Source: Acidovorax sp. FJL06 (lineage in GTDB: Bacteria > Pseudomonadota > Gammaproteobacteria > Burkholderiales > Burkholderiaceae_C). Taken from it: 64,000 nt of DNA. Positions 39,013-48,726 of the stretch are shown here, one piece after another; the first letter of the stretch is position 1; every line of letters starts with the position of its first letter. The position numbers and the translations under genes are program-made. The notes under the pieces are model-generated. The model worked only from the letters and a program-made list of their open reading frames with translations, searched no databases and was not told where the DNA came from. The stretch covers positions 43,177-107,176 of the forward strand of contig NZ_QAJR01000019.1 in NCBI RefSeq assembly GCF_003852545.1, given 5' to 3'.

Positions 39013-39522
39013 TTACCCGGCGCCCATAGCGGCCAAGGTTCTGAAGACCAGCCACGTGAACACCAAAGCGGACAGGTACAGCGCCGAAGCCACGCCCAGC
39101 TCCCACCACGACAGCGCCCTCTTCCACCACACCCACACCAGTGCAGGCGCCCACGCGAATGCCACCCAAAGGGATGGCGGAAACCACCACACGCTGGCCA
39201 ACAAGAAGCATGGCGCCCAAAGCAGCACACGGCTGCACTTGAACGCCAAAGACCGGCCGCTGCGCCAGGTTCGCCTCACCAGTGCGATGAAGCCCACGGT
39301 AAGACCCAAGGCCACCCCGGCCGTAACCCATCGGTGCCGTATCCGTGACGCCTCCTGCGCGGCGCGCTTCTCGTCCAACCATGCGTTGATCTCGGCCGTC
39401 CGCGCCAATTCCTCCTGGGTGGGCGGCGGCATCGAGAGCGCCGGATCGCCCGTGGCAGCCCACGCAAAGCCCGCGCCCCACACCGAGGCGATGAAGGCAA
39501 AAACAATGGCGAGGTGCTTCAT
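39013..39522 (-). CDS. Hypothetical membrane protein, reversed within the ABC operon
   Basis: I do not recognise this 169-residue protein. It starts MKHLAIVFAFIASVWGAGFA, which reads as a signal peptide (A|ATGDP near 23), then a short polar stretch (EELARTAEINAWLDEKRAAQ), and about four hydrophobic, Trp-rich segments from residue 60 onward. The ATG at 39522 is chosen to place the signal sequence first. It occupies the gap between the ATPase and permease genes on the opposite strand, ending 31 bases from the ATPase stop. Confidence 0.6.
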   Translation of the reverse strand: MKHLAIVFAFIASVWGAGFAWAATGDPALSMPPPTQEELARTAEINAWLDEKRAAQEASRIRHRWVTAGVALGLTVGFIALVRRTWRSGRSLAFKCSRVLLWAPCFLLASVWWFPPSLWVAFAWAPALVWVWWKRALSWWELGVASALYLSALVFTWLVFRTLAAMGAG

Positions 39523-39614
39523 GAAAAAATTCAAAGGGCAATGGGCTGCGCGCATTCTCGAACACCACCCCAGCCAGCACAACCACTGACACCCATCCAA
39601 TCTGTCAACCGCCC

Positions 39615-40676
39615 ATGCGCCTCGAAAAACGCAACCGTACATCTCCCGCCGCCTACCTGCTGGCGCCCATCGGCGCCGTGGTGTTCACATTGATCGTCAG
39701 CGCCCTGCTGGTGCTGTGGGCCGGGGCACCCGTGGGCCGCACCTACGCCCTGCTGCTGCAAGGCGCGTTCGGCTCGGTGTTTGCGCTGACCGAGACGTTG
39801 ACCCGCGCCACGCCGCTGATCCTGACCGGGCTGGCGGCCGCCGTGGCCTTCCGCGCCCGGCTGTTCAACATTGGGGCTGAAGGTCAGCTCTATGCCGGCG
39901 CGCTGGCCGCCGTGGCCGTGGGCGGCATGCATGGCGGCACGGGGCTGGAATGGTCGCCTTATGTGCTCTTCCCGCTGATGATGCTGGCGGCAGCCCTGGC
40001 CGGGGCCGCGCTGCTGCTGGGCCCGGCGCTGATGAAGGCGCGGCTGGGCGTGGACGAGGTGGTGACCACGCTGCTGCTCAACTTCATCATGCTGCTGCTC
40101 GTCTCCGCCCTGCTCGATGGCCCGATGAAAGACCCCCTATCGATGGGTTGGCCGCAGAGTGTGGCGCTGCAGGGGGACCTCGAATTGTCCAAGCTGGTGC
40201 CGCAAACGCGGCTGCACACGGGCCTGCTGTGGGCCGTGTCGCTGGCTGTGATGCTGTGGGCGCTGCTGGCGCGCACGGTGCCAGGCTTTGACATCCGCGC
40301 CGCAGGCGCCAATGCGCGAGCGGCCGCGTTTGCGGGCGTGCCCATCACCCGCACGGTGGTGCTGGTGGCTCTGCTCTCGGGCGGGCTGGCGGGGCTGGCC
40401 GGGGCCATCGAGGTGGCGGGCCGCACCAGCTATGTGACGCTCGACATGTCGCCCGGCTATGGCTACAGCGGCATCGTGATCGCCATGCTCGCGGGGCTGC
40501 ACCCGCTGGGCGTGATCGCGGCGGGCACCTTTGTGGCGGGGGTGCTGGTGGGGGCCGACAGCATGAGCCGCGCGGTGGGCGTGCCCACCTACATCGCCGA
40601 TGTGATCGTGGCGACCTCGTTGATTGCGGTGCTGGTGGCCGGGCTGCTCACGCAATACCGCGTGCGGTGGAAGTGA
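39615..40676 (+). CDS. Nucleoside-type ABC importer permease 1 (NupB/YufP-like)
   Basis: A 353-residue inner-membrane permease of the BPD_transp_2 family with about nine to ten hydrophobic segments. The family motif FNIGAEGQLYAGALAA, in the conserved LxNIGxEGQ position, marks the larger of the two permeases of BMP-type importers. The second permease follows after a 114-base gap with a palindromic repeat. It must be transcribed across, or separately from, the reversed gene at 39013-39522. Confidence 0.9.
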   Translation: MRLEKRNRTSPAAYLLAPIGAVVFTLIVSALLVLWAGAPVGRTYALLLQGAFGSVFALTETLTRATPLILTGLAAAVAFRARLFNIGAEGQLYAGALAAVAVGGMHGGTGLEWSPYVLFPLMMLAAALAGAALLLGPALMKARLGVDEVVTTLLLNFIMLLLVSALLDGPMKDPLSMGWPQSVALQGDLELSKLVPQTRLHTGLLWAVSLAVMLWALLARTVPGFDIRAAGANARAAAFAGVPITRTVVLVALLSGGLAGLAGAIEVAGRTSYVTLDMSPGYGYSGIVIAMLAGLHPLGVIAAGTFVAGVLVGADSMSRAVGVPTYIADVIVATSLIAVLVAGLLTQYRVRWK

Positions 40677-40713
40677 GGGCGCCATGAACACCCGGTTCTA
40701 CCAAAAAATCCTG

Positions 40714-40766
40714 CCAAATTGGCCTCTACCGCGCATCCATCATGCGCTAGAAGCTATCAAAAACAA
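40714..40766. repeat. AGCTAT palindromic repeat, copy 5
   Basis: Reads TTGGCCTCTACCGCGCATCC, then ATCATGCGCTAGAAGCTATC and AAAA. It fits the family pattern well. It lies between the two permease genes of one operon, so it is not a simple end-of-operon marker. Confidence 0.75.
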
Positions 40767-40790
40767 AGCAAACCATGCCGGAGCAGCCGC

Positions 40791-41714
40791 ATGACCGAAC
40801 TGCTCGACATCCTCGCCAACCCCGCGTTCTGGATCGCCACCCTGCGCGTGGCCACGCCGCTCATCCTGGGCACGCTGGGCGTGCTCCTGTGCGAACGCGC
40901 AGGCGTGCTCAACCTGGGCATTGAAGGGATCATGGTGGCGGGCGCCTTCGCCGGCTGGCTGGCGGTGTACGCGGGCTACGGGCTGTGGACGGGGGTGCTG
41001 GTGGCGGCGCTGACCGGGGCGGTGTTCGGGCTGCTGCATGCGTGGCTGACGGTGGGGCTGGCGCTGTCGCAGCATGTGTCGGGCCTCGGCATCACGTTGC
41101 TGGCCACGGCGCTCAGCTACTACGGCTACCGGGTGAGCTTCCCCAAGGTGAACACGCCGCCCACCATCGAGCCGTTTGCGCCCATGGAATGGCTGGGCAT
41201 CCCCATCCTCTCGGAACAAACCCCGCTCACGCTGCTGGCCCTGCTGCTGGTGCCGCTGCTGGCCTGGGTGCTGCTGCGCACGCCGCTGGGTCTGGCCGTG
41301 CGCATGGTGGGCGAGAACCCGCAGGCGGCCGAGGGCCAGGGCATCCCGGTGGCGGCCACGCGCACGGGGGCCATCGTGTTCGGCTCGGCGCTCATGGGCG
41401 TGGCCGGGTCGTTCCTCACGCTGTCGGCCTTCAACGCGTTCTTCTTCAACATGGTCAACGGGCGCGGCTGGATCTGCGTGGCCCTGGTGGTGTTTGCCTC
41501 GTGGCGGCCGGGCAAGGCGCTGCTGGGTGCGCTGCTGTTCGCCTTCTTTGATGCGCTGCAGTTGCGGCTGCAGCAGGCGGGTGGTGCCTGGCTGCCCTAC
41601 CAGGTGTATTTGATGCTGCCCTACCTGCTGTCCATCCTGGCGCTGGTGCTGGTGGCACGCAAGGCGGCGTATCCGCAGGCGCTGATGAAGCCCTACCGCA
41701 AGGGGGAGCGTTGA
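40791..41714 (+). CDS. Nucleoside-type ABC importer permease 2 (NupC/YufQ-like)
   Basis: A 307-residue permease, the smaller partner of the pair. It begins MTELLDILANPAFWIATLRV and carries the conserved CERAGVLNLGIEGIMVAGAF motif. About eight to nine TM segments. The ATG at 40791 is chosen by family N-terminus; longer in-frame frames run into the repeat. Together with the ATPase and the other permease it completes an importer for nucleosides or related bases. Confidence 0.9.
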   Translation: MTELLDILANPAFWIATLRVATPLILGTLGVLLCERAGVLNLGIEGIMVAGAFAGWLAVYAGYGLWTGVLVAALTGAVFGLLHAWLTVGLALSQHVSGLGITLLATALSYYGYRVSFPKVNTPPTIEPFAPMEWLGIPILSEQTPLTLLALLLVPLLAWVLLRTPLGLAVRMVGENPQAAEGQGIPVAATRTGAIVFGSALMGVAGSFLTLSAFNAFFFNMVNGRGWICVALVVFASWRPGKALLGALLFAFFDALQLRLQQAGGAWLPYQVYLMLPYLLSILALVLVARKAAYPQALMKPYRKGER

Positions 41715-41762
41715 GAAGGTGCGAATAAACCCGCCATGCCCGCTCGGCCACGCCGGATTCAC

Positions 41763-42122
41763 TCACACCGTCTGATCCGACCACACCGCGAACTCGTTGC
41801 CACTGGGCTCGGTGAAGTGAAAGCGCCGCCCTCCCGGAAAGTCAAACACCGGCTTGGCGATGCGGCCCCCCGCCTGCATCACCTTGGCCAGCGTGGCTTC
41901 GAGGTCTGCGCTGTAGAACACCAGCAAGGCGCCGCCGGTGGCGGGGGTGGAGCACAGGCTGGCCTGAAAGAAGCCGCCGTCCAGCCCCTGGCCCGAGAAG
42001 GCCGTGTATTCCGGGCCGTAGTCCACAAAGGCCCACGCAAAGGCCTGTTCAAAGAACGACTTGGTGGCCGGCAGGTCGCGTGCCGCAAATTCGACATAGT
42101 TCAGCTTTTCATGCGCATTCAT
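41763..42122 (-). CDS. VOC-superfamily protein (glyoxalase/dioxygenase fold)
   Basis: A small 119-residue vicinal-oxygen-chelate protein with the two paired beta-alpha-beta-beta-beta units: NYVEFAARDLPATKSFFEQA at the start and RRFHFTEPSGNEFAVWSDQT at the end. The end motif is typical for YpbI/CFP32-like glyoxalase-family members. Specific activity cannot be assigned. It lies on the opposite strand between the permease and the amidohydrolase genes; its start is 71 bases from the divergent amidohydrolase. Confidence 0.82.
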   Translation of the reverse strand: MNAHEKLNYVEFAARDLPATKSFFEQAFAWAFVDYGPEYTAFSGQGLDGGFFQASLCSTPATGGALLVFYSADLEATLAKVMQAGGRIAKPVFDFPGGRRFHFTEPSGNEFAVWSDQTV

Positions 42123-42193
42123 CGGATACCCCTTTCTTCTTGAGACCATGCAGTGTGCCTGCGCGTTCAGACGAATATCTACACTCTCTCACC

Positions 42194-43462
42194 ATGCTCG
42201 ACCTGCTCATCACCCACGCCACCCTGCCCGACGGCCGCCAGAACATGTCGATTGCCGTGCAAGACGGCCGCATCACCGAAGTGACCGAAGGCCTGCAGGC
42301 CCCCGCGCATGAGACGGTGGATGCGGGCGGCCTGCTGGTGAGTCCGCCGTTTGTGGACGCCCATTTCCACATGGACTCCACGCTGAGCTACGGCCAGCCG
42401 CGTGTGAACGAGAGCGGCACCTTGCTCGAAGGCATTGCACTGTGGGGCGAACTCAAGCCCACGCTCACGCACGAGGCCATCGTGCAGCGCGCGCTGCAGT
42501 ACTGCGACATGGCCGTGGCACGCGGGCTGCTGGCCATCCGCAGCCATGTGGACACCAGCCACGCGAGCCTGCTGCCCGTGCAGGCGCTGCTGGACGTGAA
42601 ACAACGCGTGGCGCCCTACCTGGACCTGCAGCTCGTGGCCTTTCCGCAGGACGGCGTGCTGCGCGCGCCCGGCGGGCTCGAGAACCTGAAACGCGCGCTC
42701 GCCCTGGGCGTGGACGTGGTGGGCGGCATCCCCCACTTCGAGCGCACCATGGCCCAGGGGGCCGAGAGCGTGAAGATCCTGTGCGAGCTGGCCGCCAGCC
42801 AAGGCAAGCGCGTGGACATGCACTGCGACGAGTCCGACGACCCACACTCGCGCCATGTCGAGACGCTGGCGTACGAAACCCAGCGCCTGGGCCTGCACGG
42901 CCGCGTCACAGGCTCGCACCTCACCTCCATGCACAGCATGGACAACTACTACGTGAGCAAGCTGATGGCGCTGATGGCCGAGGCCGACCTGGGCGTGGTG
43001 GCCAACCCGCTCATCAACATCACGCTGCAGGGCCGCCACGACACCTACCCCAAGCGCCGGGGCATGACCCGCGTGCCCGAGCTGATGGCCGCCGGCCTCA
43101 CGGTGGCCTTTGGCCACGACTGCGTGCTCGACCCCTGGTACAGCGGCGGCAGCGCCGACATGCTGGAGGCCGCGCACATGGGCCTGCACGTGGGCCAGAT
43201 GACCAGCCAGGCCGCGATGCGCCAGTGCTTTGACGCGGTGACGGTAAACCCCGCGCGCCTGCTGGGGCTGGAGGGTTATGGCCTGGTGCCCGGCGCGTTT
43301 GCCGACTTCGTGCTGCTGCACGCGCGCCACCCGGCCGATGCGATCCGCCTGCGCGCGGCCCGCCTGGGCGTGTGGCGGCGCGGCAAGCTGCTGGCGCGCC
43401 AGCCCGCGCCGGCCGCGCAGCTGCACCTGCCGGGGCGGCCCGAAAAAGTGAGCTTTCTATAA
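42194..43462 (+). CDS. Cytosine deaminase-like amidohydrolase
   Basis: A 422-residue metal-dependent hydrolase of the CodA branch. Metal and catalytic residues are visible: DAHFHMD (HxH), MHCDESDD, SHLTSMHS, and the metal Asp in FGHDCVLDPWYSGG. These motifs match cytosine deaminase, which converts cytosine to uracil; uracil would then feed Upp, encoded 8 kb upstream. Related enzymes act on isocytosine, isoguanine or creatinine-like rings, so the substrate is uncertain. The start at 42194 begins MLDLLITHATLPDGRQ. Confidence 0.85.
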   Translation: MLDLLITHATLPDGRQNMSIAVQDGRITEVTEGLQAPAHETVDAGGLLVSPPFVDAHFHMDSTLSYGQPRVNESGTLLEGIALWGELKPTLTHEAIVQRALQYCDMAVARGLLAIRSHVDTSHASLLPVQALLDVKQRVAPYLDLQLVAFPQDGVLRAPGGLENLKRALALGVDVVGGIPHFERTMAQGAESVKILCELAASQGKRVDMHCDESDDPHSRHVETLAYETQRLGLHGRVTGSHLTSMHSMDNYYVSKLMALMAEADLGVVANPLINITLQGRHDTYPKRRGMTRVPELMAAGLTVAFGHDCVLDPWYSGGSADMLEAAHMGLHVGQMTSQAAMRQCFDAVTVNPARLLGLEGYGLVPGAFADFVLLHARHPADAIRLRAARLGVWRRGKLLARQPAPAAQLHLPGRPEKVSFL

Positions 43463-43512
43463 AAATGGCCGCTAGCGCTTATCCACAAAGCGCTAGAAGC
43501 TATATTTTTAAT
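43460..43512. repeat. AGCTAT palindromic repeat, copy 6
   Basis: CTAGCGCTT (43472-43480) pairs perfectly with AAGCGCTAG (43488-43496) and AGCTATATTTTTA follows. The stem plus T-rich run lies between two convergent genes, so this copy could work as a terminator for the amidohydrolase gene. Confidence 0.8.
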
Positions 43513-43531
43513 AGCAAACCACCGAAAACCG

Positions 43532-44665
43532 CTACGCCATGCGCGCAATGGTCTTGCGGAACCGCGCCAGCGCCAGCGCAAACAGCACCGCGCCGATCCC
43601 CAGCAGCCACACCAGCGACGGCCACACCACCGCCCAGCCCGCGCCCCGGTAGAGGATGGCCTGGGCCAGCTCGGTGAAATGCGTGGTGGGTGCCAGCGCC
43701 ATGCCGTACTGCACCCACAGCGGCATGCTCTCGCGCGGGGTGACGCCGCCCGAGAGCATCTGCAGCGGCATCATGGTGAGCACCATGAGCAGGCCGAACT
43801 GCGGCATGGTGCGCGCCACCGTGGCCAGGAAGATGCCCATGGAGGTGGTGGCAAACAGGTGCAGCGCCGCCCCCAGCAAGAACAGCGGCACCGAGCCCTC
43901 GATGGGCACGCCGATGCCCCAGCGGATCACCACGGTGAGCGACACCCACACGGCCACCAGCACCACCAGCGCCATGGCCCAAACCTTGGCCAGCATGATC
44001 TCGCCGGGCGTGACGGGCATCACCAGCAGATGCTCCACCGTGCCGTGCTCGCGCTCGCGGATCAGCGCCGCGCCGGTGAGGATGGTGGAGAGCATGGTCA
44101 CGATGTTGATCAGCTCCATGAGCGAGCCGAACCACGCGGGCTGCAGCGCGGGGTTGAACCGCGCGCGCACCGACAGATCCACCGGCGGCACGGCCACGGC
44201 GCGGTAGCGCTGCACGAACTCGCTGGCCTCCAGCTGCACGATCTGCTGCACGGCGCCGTTGCCGACAAAGGCCTGGCTCATGCGCGTGGCGTCGATGTTG
44301 AGCTGCACCTGCGGCACCCGGCCTGCCAGCACATCGCGCTGGAAATGCGCGGGGATGTGCAGCACCAGCGTGTACCGGCCCGCGTCCAGCCCCGGGTCCA
44401 CCTGGTGCGGCCCGATCATGGCGGGCCGCATGAACTGCGGCGGGTAGAACGCCGAGGCGATGCGCTCGGACAACGCCGAGGCATCTTCATCGACGATGGC
44501 GATGGGCACGTGGTGCAACGTTTCGGACTGGGCCATGCCCGCCGTGTACACCGCCACCGTGGTGGTGTAGACGATGAGGAACAGCATCATCGGGTCGCGC
44601 CACAGGCTCCACAGCTCCTTGATGCCCAGCCGCAAGATATGGGAGCCGCGCTCGCGCAAGGACAT
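43532..44665 (-). CDS. ABC exporter permease (YhhJ-like, ABC-2 type)
   Basis: A 377-residue ABC-2 membrane protein: one TM near residue 25-45, a large periplasmic part with MAQSETLHHVPIAIVDED, then five to six TM segments from about 180 onward, with IREREHGTVEHLLVMPVTP, the family's amphipathic motif. It pairs with the RbbA-like gene, whose stop is one base before this ATG (TGACATG). The trio HlyD/RbbA/YhhJ parallels E. coli yhiI-rbbA-yhhJ. Substrate unknown; drug or lipid-like export is inferred by family. Confidence 0.88.
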   Translation of the reverse strand: MSLRERGSHILRLGIKELWSLWRDPMMLFLIVYTTTVAVYTAGMAQSETLHHVPIAIVDEDASALSERIASAFYPPQFMRPAMIGPHQVDPGLDAGRYTLVLHIPAHFQRDVLAGRVPQVQLNIDATRMSQAFVGNGAVQQIVQLEASEFVQRYRAVAVPPVDLSVRARFNPALQPAWFGSLMELINIVTMLSTILTGAALIREREHGTVEHLLVMPVTPGEIMLAKVWAMALVVLVAVWVSLTVVIRWGIGVPIEGSVPLFLLGAALHLFATTSMGIFLATVARTMPQFGLLMVLTMMPLQMLSGGVTPRESMPLWVQYGMALAPTTHFTELAQAILYRGAGWAVVWPSLVWLLGIGAVLFALALARFRKTIARMA

Positions 44666-44666
44666 G

Positions 44667-47447
44667 TCAGGCCTCCTGCTTGCGCAGCAGCGCAATGGCC
44701 GCACCGATGATGACGGGCACCGCCACCAGCATGGGCCAGAACTCGGACTGCAGGTCCTGCAGGCCCAGTGCCTTGTTGAACACGCCCCGGCTGATGGTGA
44801 ACATGTGGCTGGCCGGGTACAGCTCGCCCATCCAGCGCGCGGCGCCCGTCATGGACGACACGGGGTTGATCAGCCCCGCAAACTGCACGGCCGGGATGAG
44901 GGTGCCCACCATGGCAAAAAACATGGCCGCGATCTGGCTGCGCGTGACGGTGGAGGCCAGCAAGCCCATGCCCGTGGAGCACAGGCTGAACAGCAGCGCG
45001 GCCAGTGCCAGCGTGGCAAAGCTGCCGGTGATGGGCACGCCGAACACCGTCACCGCCGCCAGGCACATGAGGCCGAAGTTGAACAGCGCCAGCAGCACAT
45101 AGGGCAGCTGTTTGCCCAGCATGAATTCGGTGCGGGTGGTGGGCGTCACGTACAGGTTGATGATGGAGCCCAGCTCCTTCTCGCGCACCACGGCCAGCGC
45201 GGTGAGCATGGCGGGCAGCATGAGCAGCAGCAGCGGGATCACGGCGGGCACCATGGACGGCAGGCTGCGCACGTCGGGGTTGTAGCGGTAGCGCGGCTCC
45301 ACCTCCAGCAGGCCCCGGGGCGCCATGCCCGTGCGGCTGCGGCTTTCCTCGGCCAGCCACTGCTGGTGCATGCCCTGGGCGTAGCCGATCACGGTTTCGG
45401 CGCGCTGCGGCATGGCGCCGTCCACCCAGGCGCCGATCTGCACCGGCTGGCCCCGCGCCACATCGCGCGCAAAGCCGGGGGGTATCTCCAGCGCCAGCGA
45501 AATTTCGGCAGACCGCATGCGGGCGTCCAGTTCGGCGTAGGTGGCCAGCGGCGGCTGCTCGGTGAAGTAGCGCGAGCCCGCCAAGTTCTGCGTGTAGGCC
45601 CGGCTCAATGCGGTCTGGTCGCGGTCCAGCACCGCAAAACGCAGGTTCTCCACGTCCATGCTGATGCCGTAGCCCATCACGAACATCAAGATGAGCGAGC
45701 CCAGCAGCGCCATCGCGCCGCGCACCGGGTCGCGGCGCAGCTCCAGCGATTCGCGCCATTGCGTGCTGTGGATGCGGGCCAGGCTCTGGCGCAGGCGGGT
45801 GGGCCAGCCCGGTGCGGCGGGTGCCGCTGCAGGCACCGGTAAGGTCGGCGGGGGGGCCGGGGCGGTGGCCTCCGCAGCGCCCGGGCCCGCCGCGTCCTCC
45901 AGGTAGCCGATGAAGGCCTCCTCCAGCGTGGCCGCGCCCCGGCGGGCCACCAGCTCCTGCGGCGCAGCGCTCTCCAGCACACGCCCGGCGTGCATCAACG
46001 AGATGCGGTCGCAGCGCTCGGCCTCGTTCATGAAGTGGGTGGAGATGAAGATGGTGACCTTGTCGCGCCGCGCCAGCTCCACCATCAGGCGCCAGAAGTT
46101 GTCGCGGGCCATCGGGTCCACGCCCGAGGTGGGTTCGTCCAGAATCAAGAGCTCGGGCTGGTGCACCATGGCCACGGCCAGCGACAGGCGCTGGCGCATA
46201 CCCAGCGGCAGCTGCATGGGCAACGCGCCGCGCACCTCCTGCAGCGCGAACCGCTGCAGCATGCCGGCCACACGCCCGGGAATCTCGGGCGCGGGCACAT
46301 GGAACAGCCGCGCGTGCAGCACCAGGTTCTGCTCCACCGACAACTCGCTGTAAAGCGAAAACGCCTGCGACATGTAGCCCACGCGCCGCCGCGTGGCCAT
46401 GTCCTTCGGGTCCACCGGCTGGCCCAGCAGCCAGGCCTGTCCCTCGCTGGCGGGCAGCAGGCCGGTGAGCATCTTCATGGTGGTGGACTTGCCGCAGCCG
46501 TTGCTGCCCAGAAAGCCGAAGATCTCGCCGCGCTGGATGCGAAAGCTCACATGGTCCACCGCCACGAAGTCGCCAAAACGCATGGTCAGGCCGCGCGCCT
46601 CGATGGCCACCTCGGCCGCCTGCGAGTGGTCCAGCGGCGGAATGTCGACGGGCCGGTGCCCCCGGCGCTTGGCCTCGGGCAGCAGCGCCACGAAGGCCTG
46701 CTCCAGCGCACCGTGCCCGGTGCGGGCCATGAGCTCGGCCGGTGTGCCCGTGGCCAGGATGCGCCCTTCGTCCATGGCCACCAGCCATTCAAAACGCTGG
46801 GCCTCTTCCATGTAGGCCGTGGCCACGATCACGCTCATGCCGGGCCGCGCGGCACGGATGCGGCCGATCAGGTCCCAGAACTGGGCGCGCGCCAGCGGGT
46901 CCACGCCCGTGGTGGGCTCGTCCAGGATCAGCAGGTCGGGGTCGTGGATCAGGGCACAGCACAGGGCCAGCTTCTGCTTCATGCCGCCCGAGAGCTTGCC
47001 CGCGGGCCGCGCCAGGAACGGGTGCAGGCCGGTGCTGTGCGTGAGCGCGTCGATGCGCCGGCGCCGCTCGGCCGCGCCGTGGCCGAACAGGCGGCCGAAG
47101 AACTGCAGGTTTTCTTCCACCGACAGCGTGGGGTAGAGGTTCTTGCCCAAGCCCTGCGGCATGTAGGCGATGCGCGGGCACACCGCGCTGCGGTGGCGGC
47201 GGCGCGCCATGTCGCCCCCCAGCACCTCCACCCGGCCCTGCTGCACCGCGCGCGCACCCGCCACCAGGGCCAGCAGGCTTGACTTGCCCACGCCGTCCGG
47301 CCCGATGAGGCCCACCATGCGGCCCGCGGCAATCTCCAGGTCGATGTGGTCCAGCGCCACCGTGCGGCCATAGCGCTGCCCCACGCCGCGCAGGCGCGCC
47401 ACGGGCTCGGTGGCGGTAGCGGCGACAGCGACGGCGCTGTGGCTCAC
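44667..47447 (-). CDS. RbbA-like fused ABC protein: two ATPase domains plus ABC-2 permease
   Basis: A 926-residue fusion. ATPase domain 1 (about residues 15-240): Walker [12 protein letters not shown], signature [11 protein letters not shown], Walker [14 protein letters not shown]. Domain 2 (about 275-500): [12 protein letters not shown], a signature variant [24 protein letters not shown]. An Ala/Pro linker leads to an ABC-2 permease (about 560-926). E. coli RbbA has this arrangement and was reported as a ribosome-associated ATPase. The start is GTG at 47447, overlapping the HlyD stop as GTGA; a longer ATG frame would extend into hlyD. Confidence 0.88.
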   Translation of the reverse strand: MSHSAVAVAATATEPVARLRGVGQRYGRTVALDHIDLEIAAGRMVGLIGPDGVGKSSLLALVAGARAVQQGRVEVLGGDMARRRHRSAVCPRIAYMPQGLGKNLYPTLSVEENLQFFGRLFGHGAAERRRRIDALTHSTGLHPFLARPAGKLSGGMKQKLALCCALIHDPDLLILDEPTTGVDPLARAQFWDLIGRIRAARPGMSVIVATAYMEEAQRFEWLVAMDEGRILATGTPAELMARTGHGALEQAFVALLPEAKRRGHRPVDIPPLDHSQAAEVAIEARGLTMRFGDFVAVDHVSFRIQRGEIFGFLGSNGCGKSTTMKMLTGLLPASEGQAWLLGQPVDPKDMATRRRVGYMSQAFSLYSELSVEQNLVLHARLFHVPAPEIPGRVAGMLQRFALQEVRGALPMQLPLGMRQRLSLAVAMVHQPELLILDEPTSGVDPMARDNFWRLMVELARRDKVTIFISTHFMNEAERCDRISLMHAGRVLESAAPQELVARRGAATLEEAFIGYLEDAAGPGAAEATAPAPPPTLPVPAAAPAAPGWPTRLRQSLARIHSTQWRESLELRRDPVRGAMALLGSLILMFVMGYGISMDVENLRFAVLDRDQTALSRAYTQNLAGSRYFTEQPPLATYAELDARMRSAEISLALEIPPGFARDVARGQPVQIGAWVDGAMPQRAETVIGYAQGMHQQWLAEESRSRTGMAPRGLLEVEPRYRYNPDVRSLPSMVPAVIPLLLLMLPAMLTALAVVREKELGSIINLYVTPTTRTEFMLGKQLPYVLLALFNFGLMCLAAVTVFGVPITGSFATLALAALLFSLCSTGMGLLASTVTRSQIAAMFFAMVGTLIPAVQFAGLINPVSSMTGAARWMGELYPASHMFTISRGVFNKALGLQDLQSEFWPMLVAVPVIIGAAIALLRKQEA

Positions 47448-48526
47448 TGCGCGGCCTTGGAGTCCGTGTTGACGGCCAGCCCTGCAGGCCATGGCACCGC
47501 CGGGTCCACCCGCAGCCAGGCCACGCCCGGCAGGCCGGTCTTGACCTGTTCCTGGTGGCGCAGCAGCAGCGCCTTGTCGATCTGCGCGCGCACGCGGAAC
47601 ATGAGTTTTTGCCGCTCGCTCGCGGTCTCCACCGTCTTGGGCGTGAACTGCGCGGTGCTGGCCACGAACGACACGGCCGCAGGGACCACGATGCCGGGCG
47701 CGGCGTCGAGCACGATGCGCACCTCGCTGCCCAGGGCCACGCGGCCCGCCACCGCCTCGGGCAGGAAGAAGGTCATGTACACATCGGTCAGGTCCACCAG
47801 CTGCAGCACGCGCCCGCCCGCGCCCACCACCTCGCCGGGCTGGGCCACGCGGAACTGCACGCGGCCGTCGCGCGGGGCCTTGAGTTCGCTGTCGGCCAGC
47901 TCCACGTCGATGCGCGCCAGCGTGGCCTCCAGCGCGCGCACGTTGGCCTCGGCGCTGGTCACCTGGGTGCGGGCCGCCCCAATGCCCGCCTGCGCGGCCT
48001 TGGCCTGGGCCTGGGCCGCGCGCACGGCTGCCTGCAGGCTGTGCACCTTGGCGCGGTCGTCGTCGAGCAGCTGGCTGGAGAAGAAGCCCTCGCGCGCCAG
48101 CTGCTCAGAGCGCGGCAAGCGGCGGCGGGCGGTGTCGAGGTCGCTCTCGCGCTGGGCCACCACGGCCAGCGCGGCCTGGTGGTCGCTTTCGCGCTGCGCC
48201 ACCTGCACCTGGGCGCTGCTGATGGCCACCTGCGCCTGCTGCAGCCGCGCCACGGCCTCTTCGCGCTGGGCCTGCAGGCCATCGATCTGCATGCGGGCCA
48301 CGGGCTGCCCGGCCTTCACGAACGCGCCCTCGGCCACCAGGATGTCCTGCACCCGGCCCGCGAGCTTGGTGGCCACCGCGATCTCGGTGGCCTCGATGCG
48401 GCCGTTGCCGCTCACGAAGCCGGGGCCCGGCCCCTGCGAGCGCCAGGGCGCCCAGCGCACCACCAGCACCGCGCCCAGCAACAGCAGCACCAGCGCTGCC
48501 GCATATGTCTTCCACTTGCTGCCCAT
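47444..48526 (-). CDS. HlyD-family membrane fusion protein (YhiI-like)
   Basis: A 360-residue periplasmic adaptor: N-terminal anchor helix (about residues 7-25), a biotinyl-lipoyl-like half motif [20 protein letters not shown], a long coiled coil (about 75-205, rich in Ala, Gln, Arg), and the beta-barrel domain. It would connect the inner-membrane ABC exporter to an outer-membrane channel; no TolC-type gene is nearby. First gene of the exporter operon, with an Anr/Fnr-like box 122 bases upstream of the start. Confidence 0.9.
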   Translation of the reverse strand: MGSKWKTYAAALVLLLLGAVLVVRWAPWRSQGPGPGFVSGNGRIEATEIAVATKLAGRVQDILVAEGAFVKAGQPVARMQIDGLQAQREEAVARLQQAQVAISSAQVQVAQRESDHQAALAVVAQRESDLDTARRRLPRSEQLAREGFFSSQLLDDDRAKVHSLQAAVRAAQAQAKAAQAGIGAARTQVTSAEANVRALEATLARIDVELADSELKAPRDGRVQFRVAQPGEVVGAGGRVLQLVDLTDVYMTFFLPEAVAGRVALGSEVRIVLDAAPGIVVPAAVSFVASTAQFTPKTVETASERQKLMFRVRAQIDKALLLRHQEQVKTGLPGVAWLRVDPAVPWPAGLAVNTDSKAAQ

Positions 48527-48647
48527 GGTTCATCCTTGTTGGCATGCCGGCGGGCGCACGCCAGGCCACGCCTGCGATGCCGCCCCCCGTCCAAAGGCAT
48601 GGTACGCGGAGCCCCCCGGCCCGTCCCCGGCAGGTCGCCATGACCGC

Positions 48648-48661
48648 TTGACTTGCATCAA
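48648..48661 (-). promoter_or_regulatory. Anr/Fnr-type box upstream of the exporter operon
   Basis: TTGACTTGCATCAA matches the Fnr/Anr consensus TTGAT-N4-ATCAA at nine of the ten defined positions, with the correct four-base spacer. It is about 122 bases before the hlyD-like start, on either strand because the dyad is symmetric. If functional it would link the exporter to low oxygen; the DUF1569-like gene ends 66 bases on the other side. Confidence 0.55.
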
Positions 48662-48726
48662 TCCGCCTGCGATTGCCCCCAGGGGTCGCCCACTGGCCGC
48701 CAAGGAGATTTGTTTAGAACCTGTTC

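Noticed and set aside
44667-47492. ATG start at 47492 for the RbbA-like protein
   Set aside because: It adds 15 non-conserved residues within hlyD; the GTG at 47447 forms the usual GTGA coupling with the hlyD stop.
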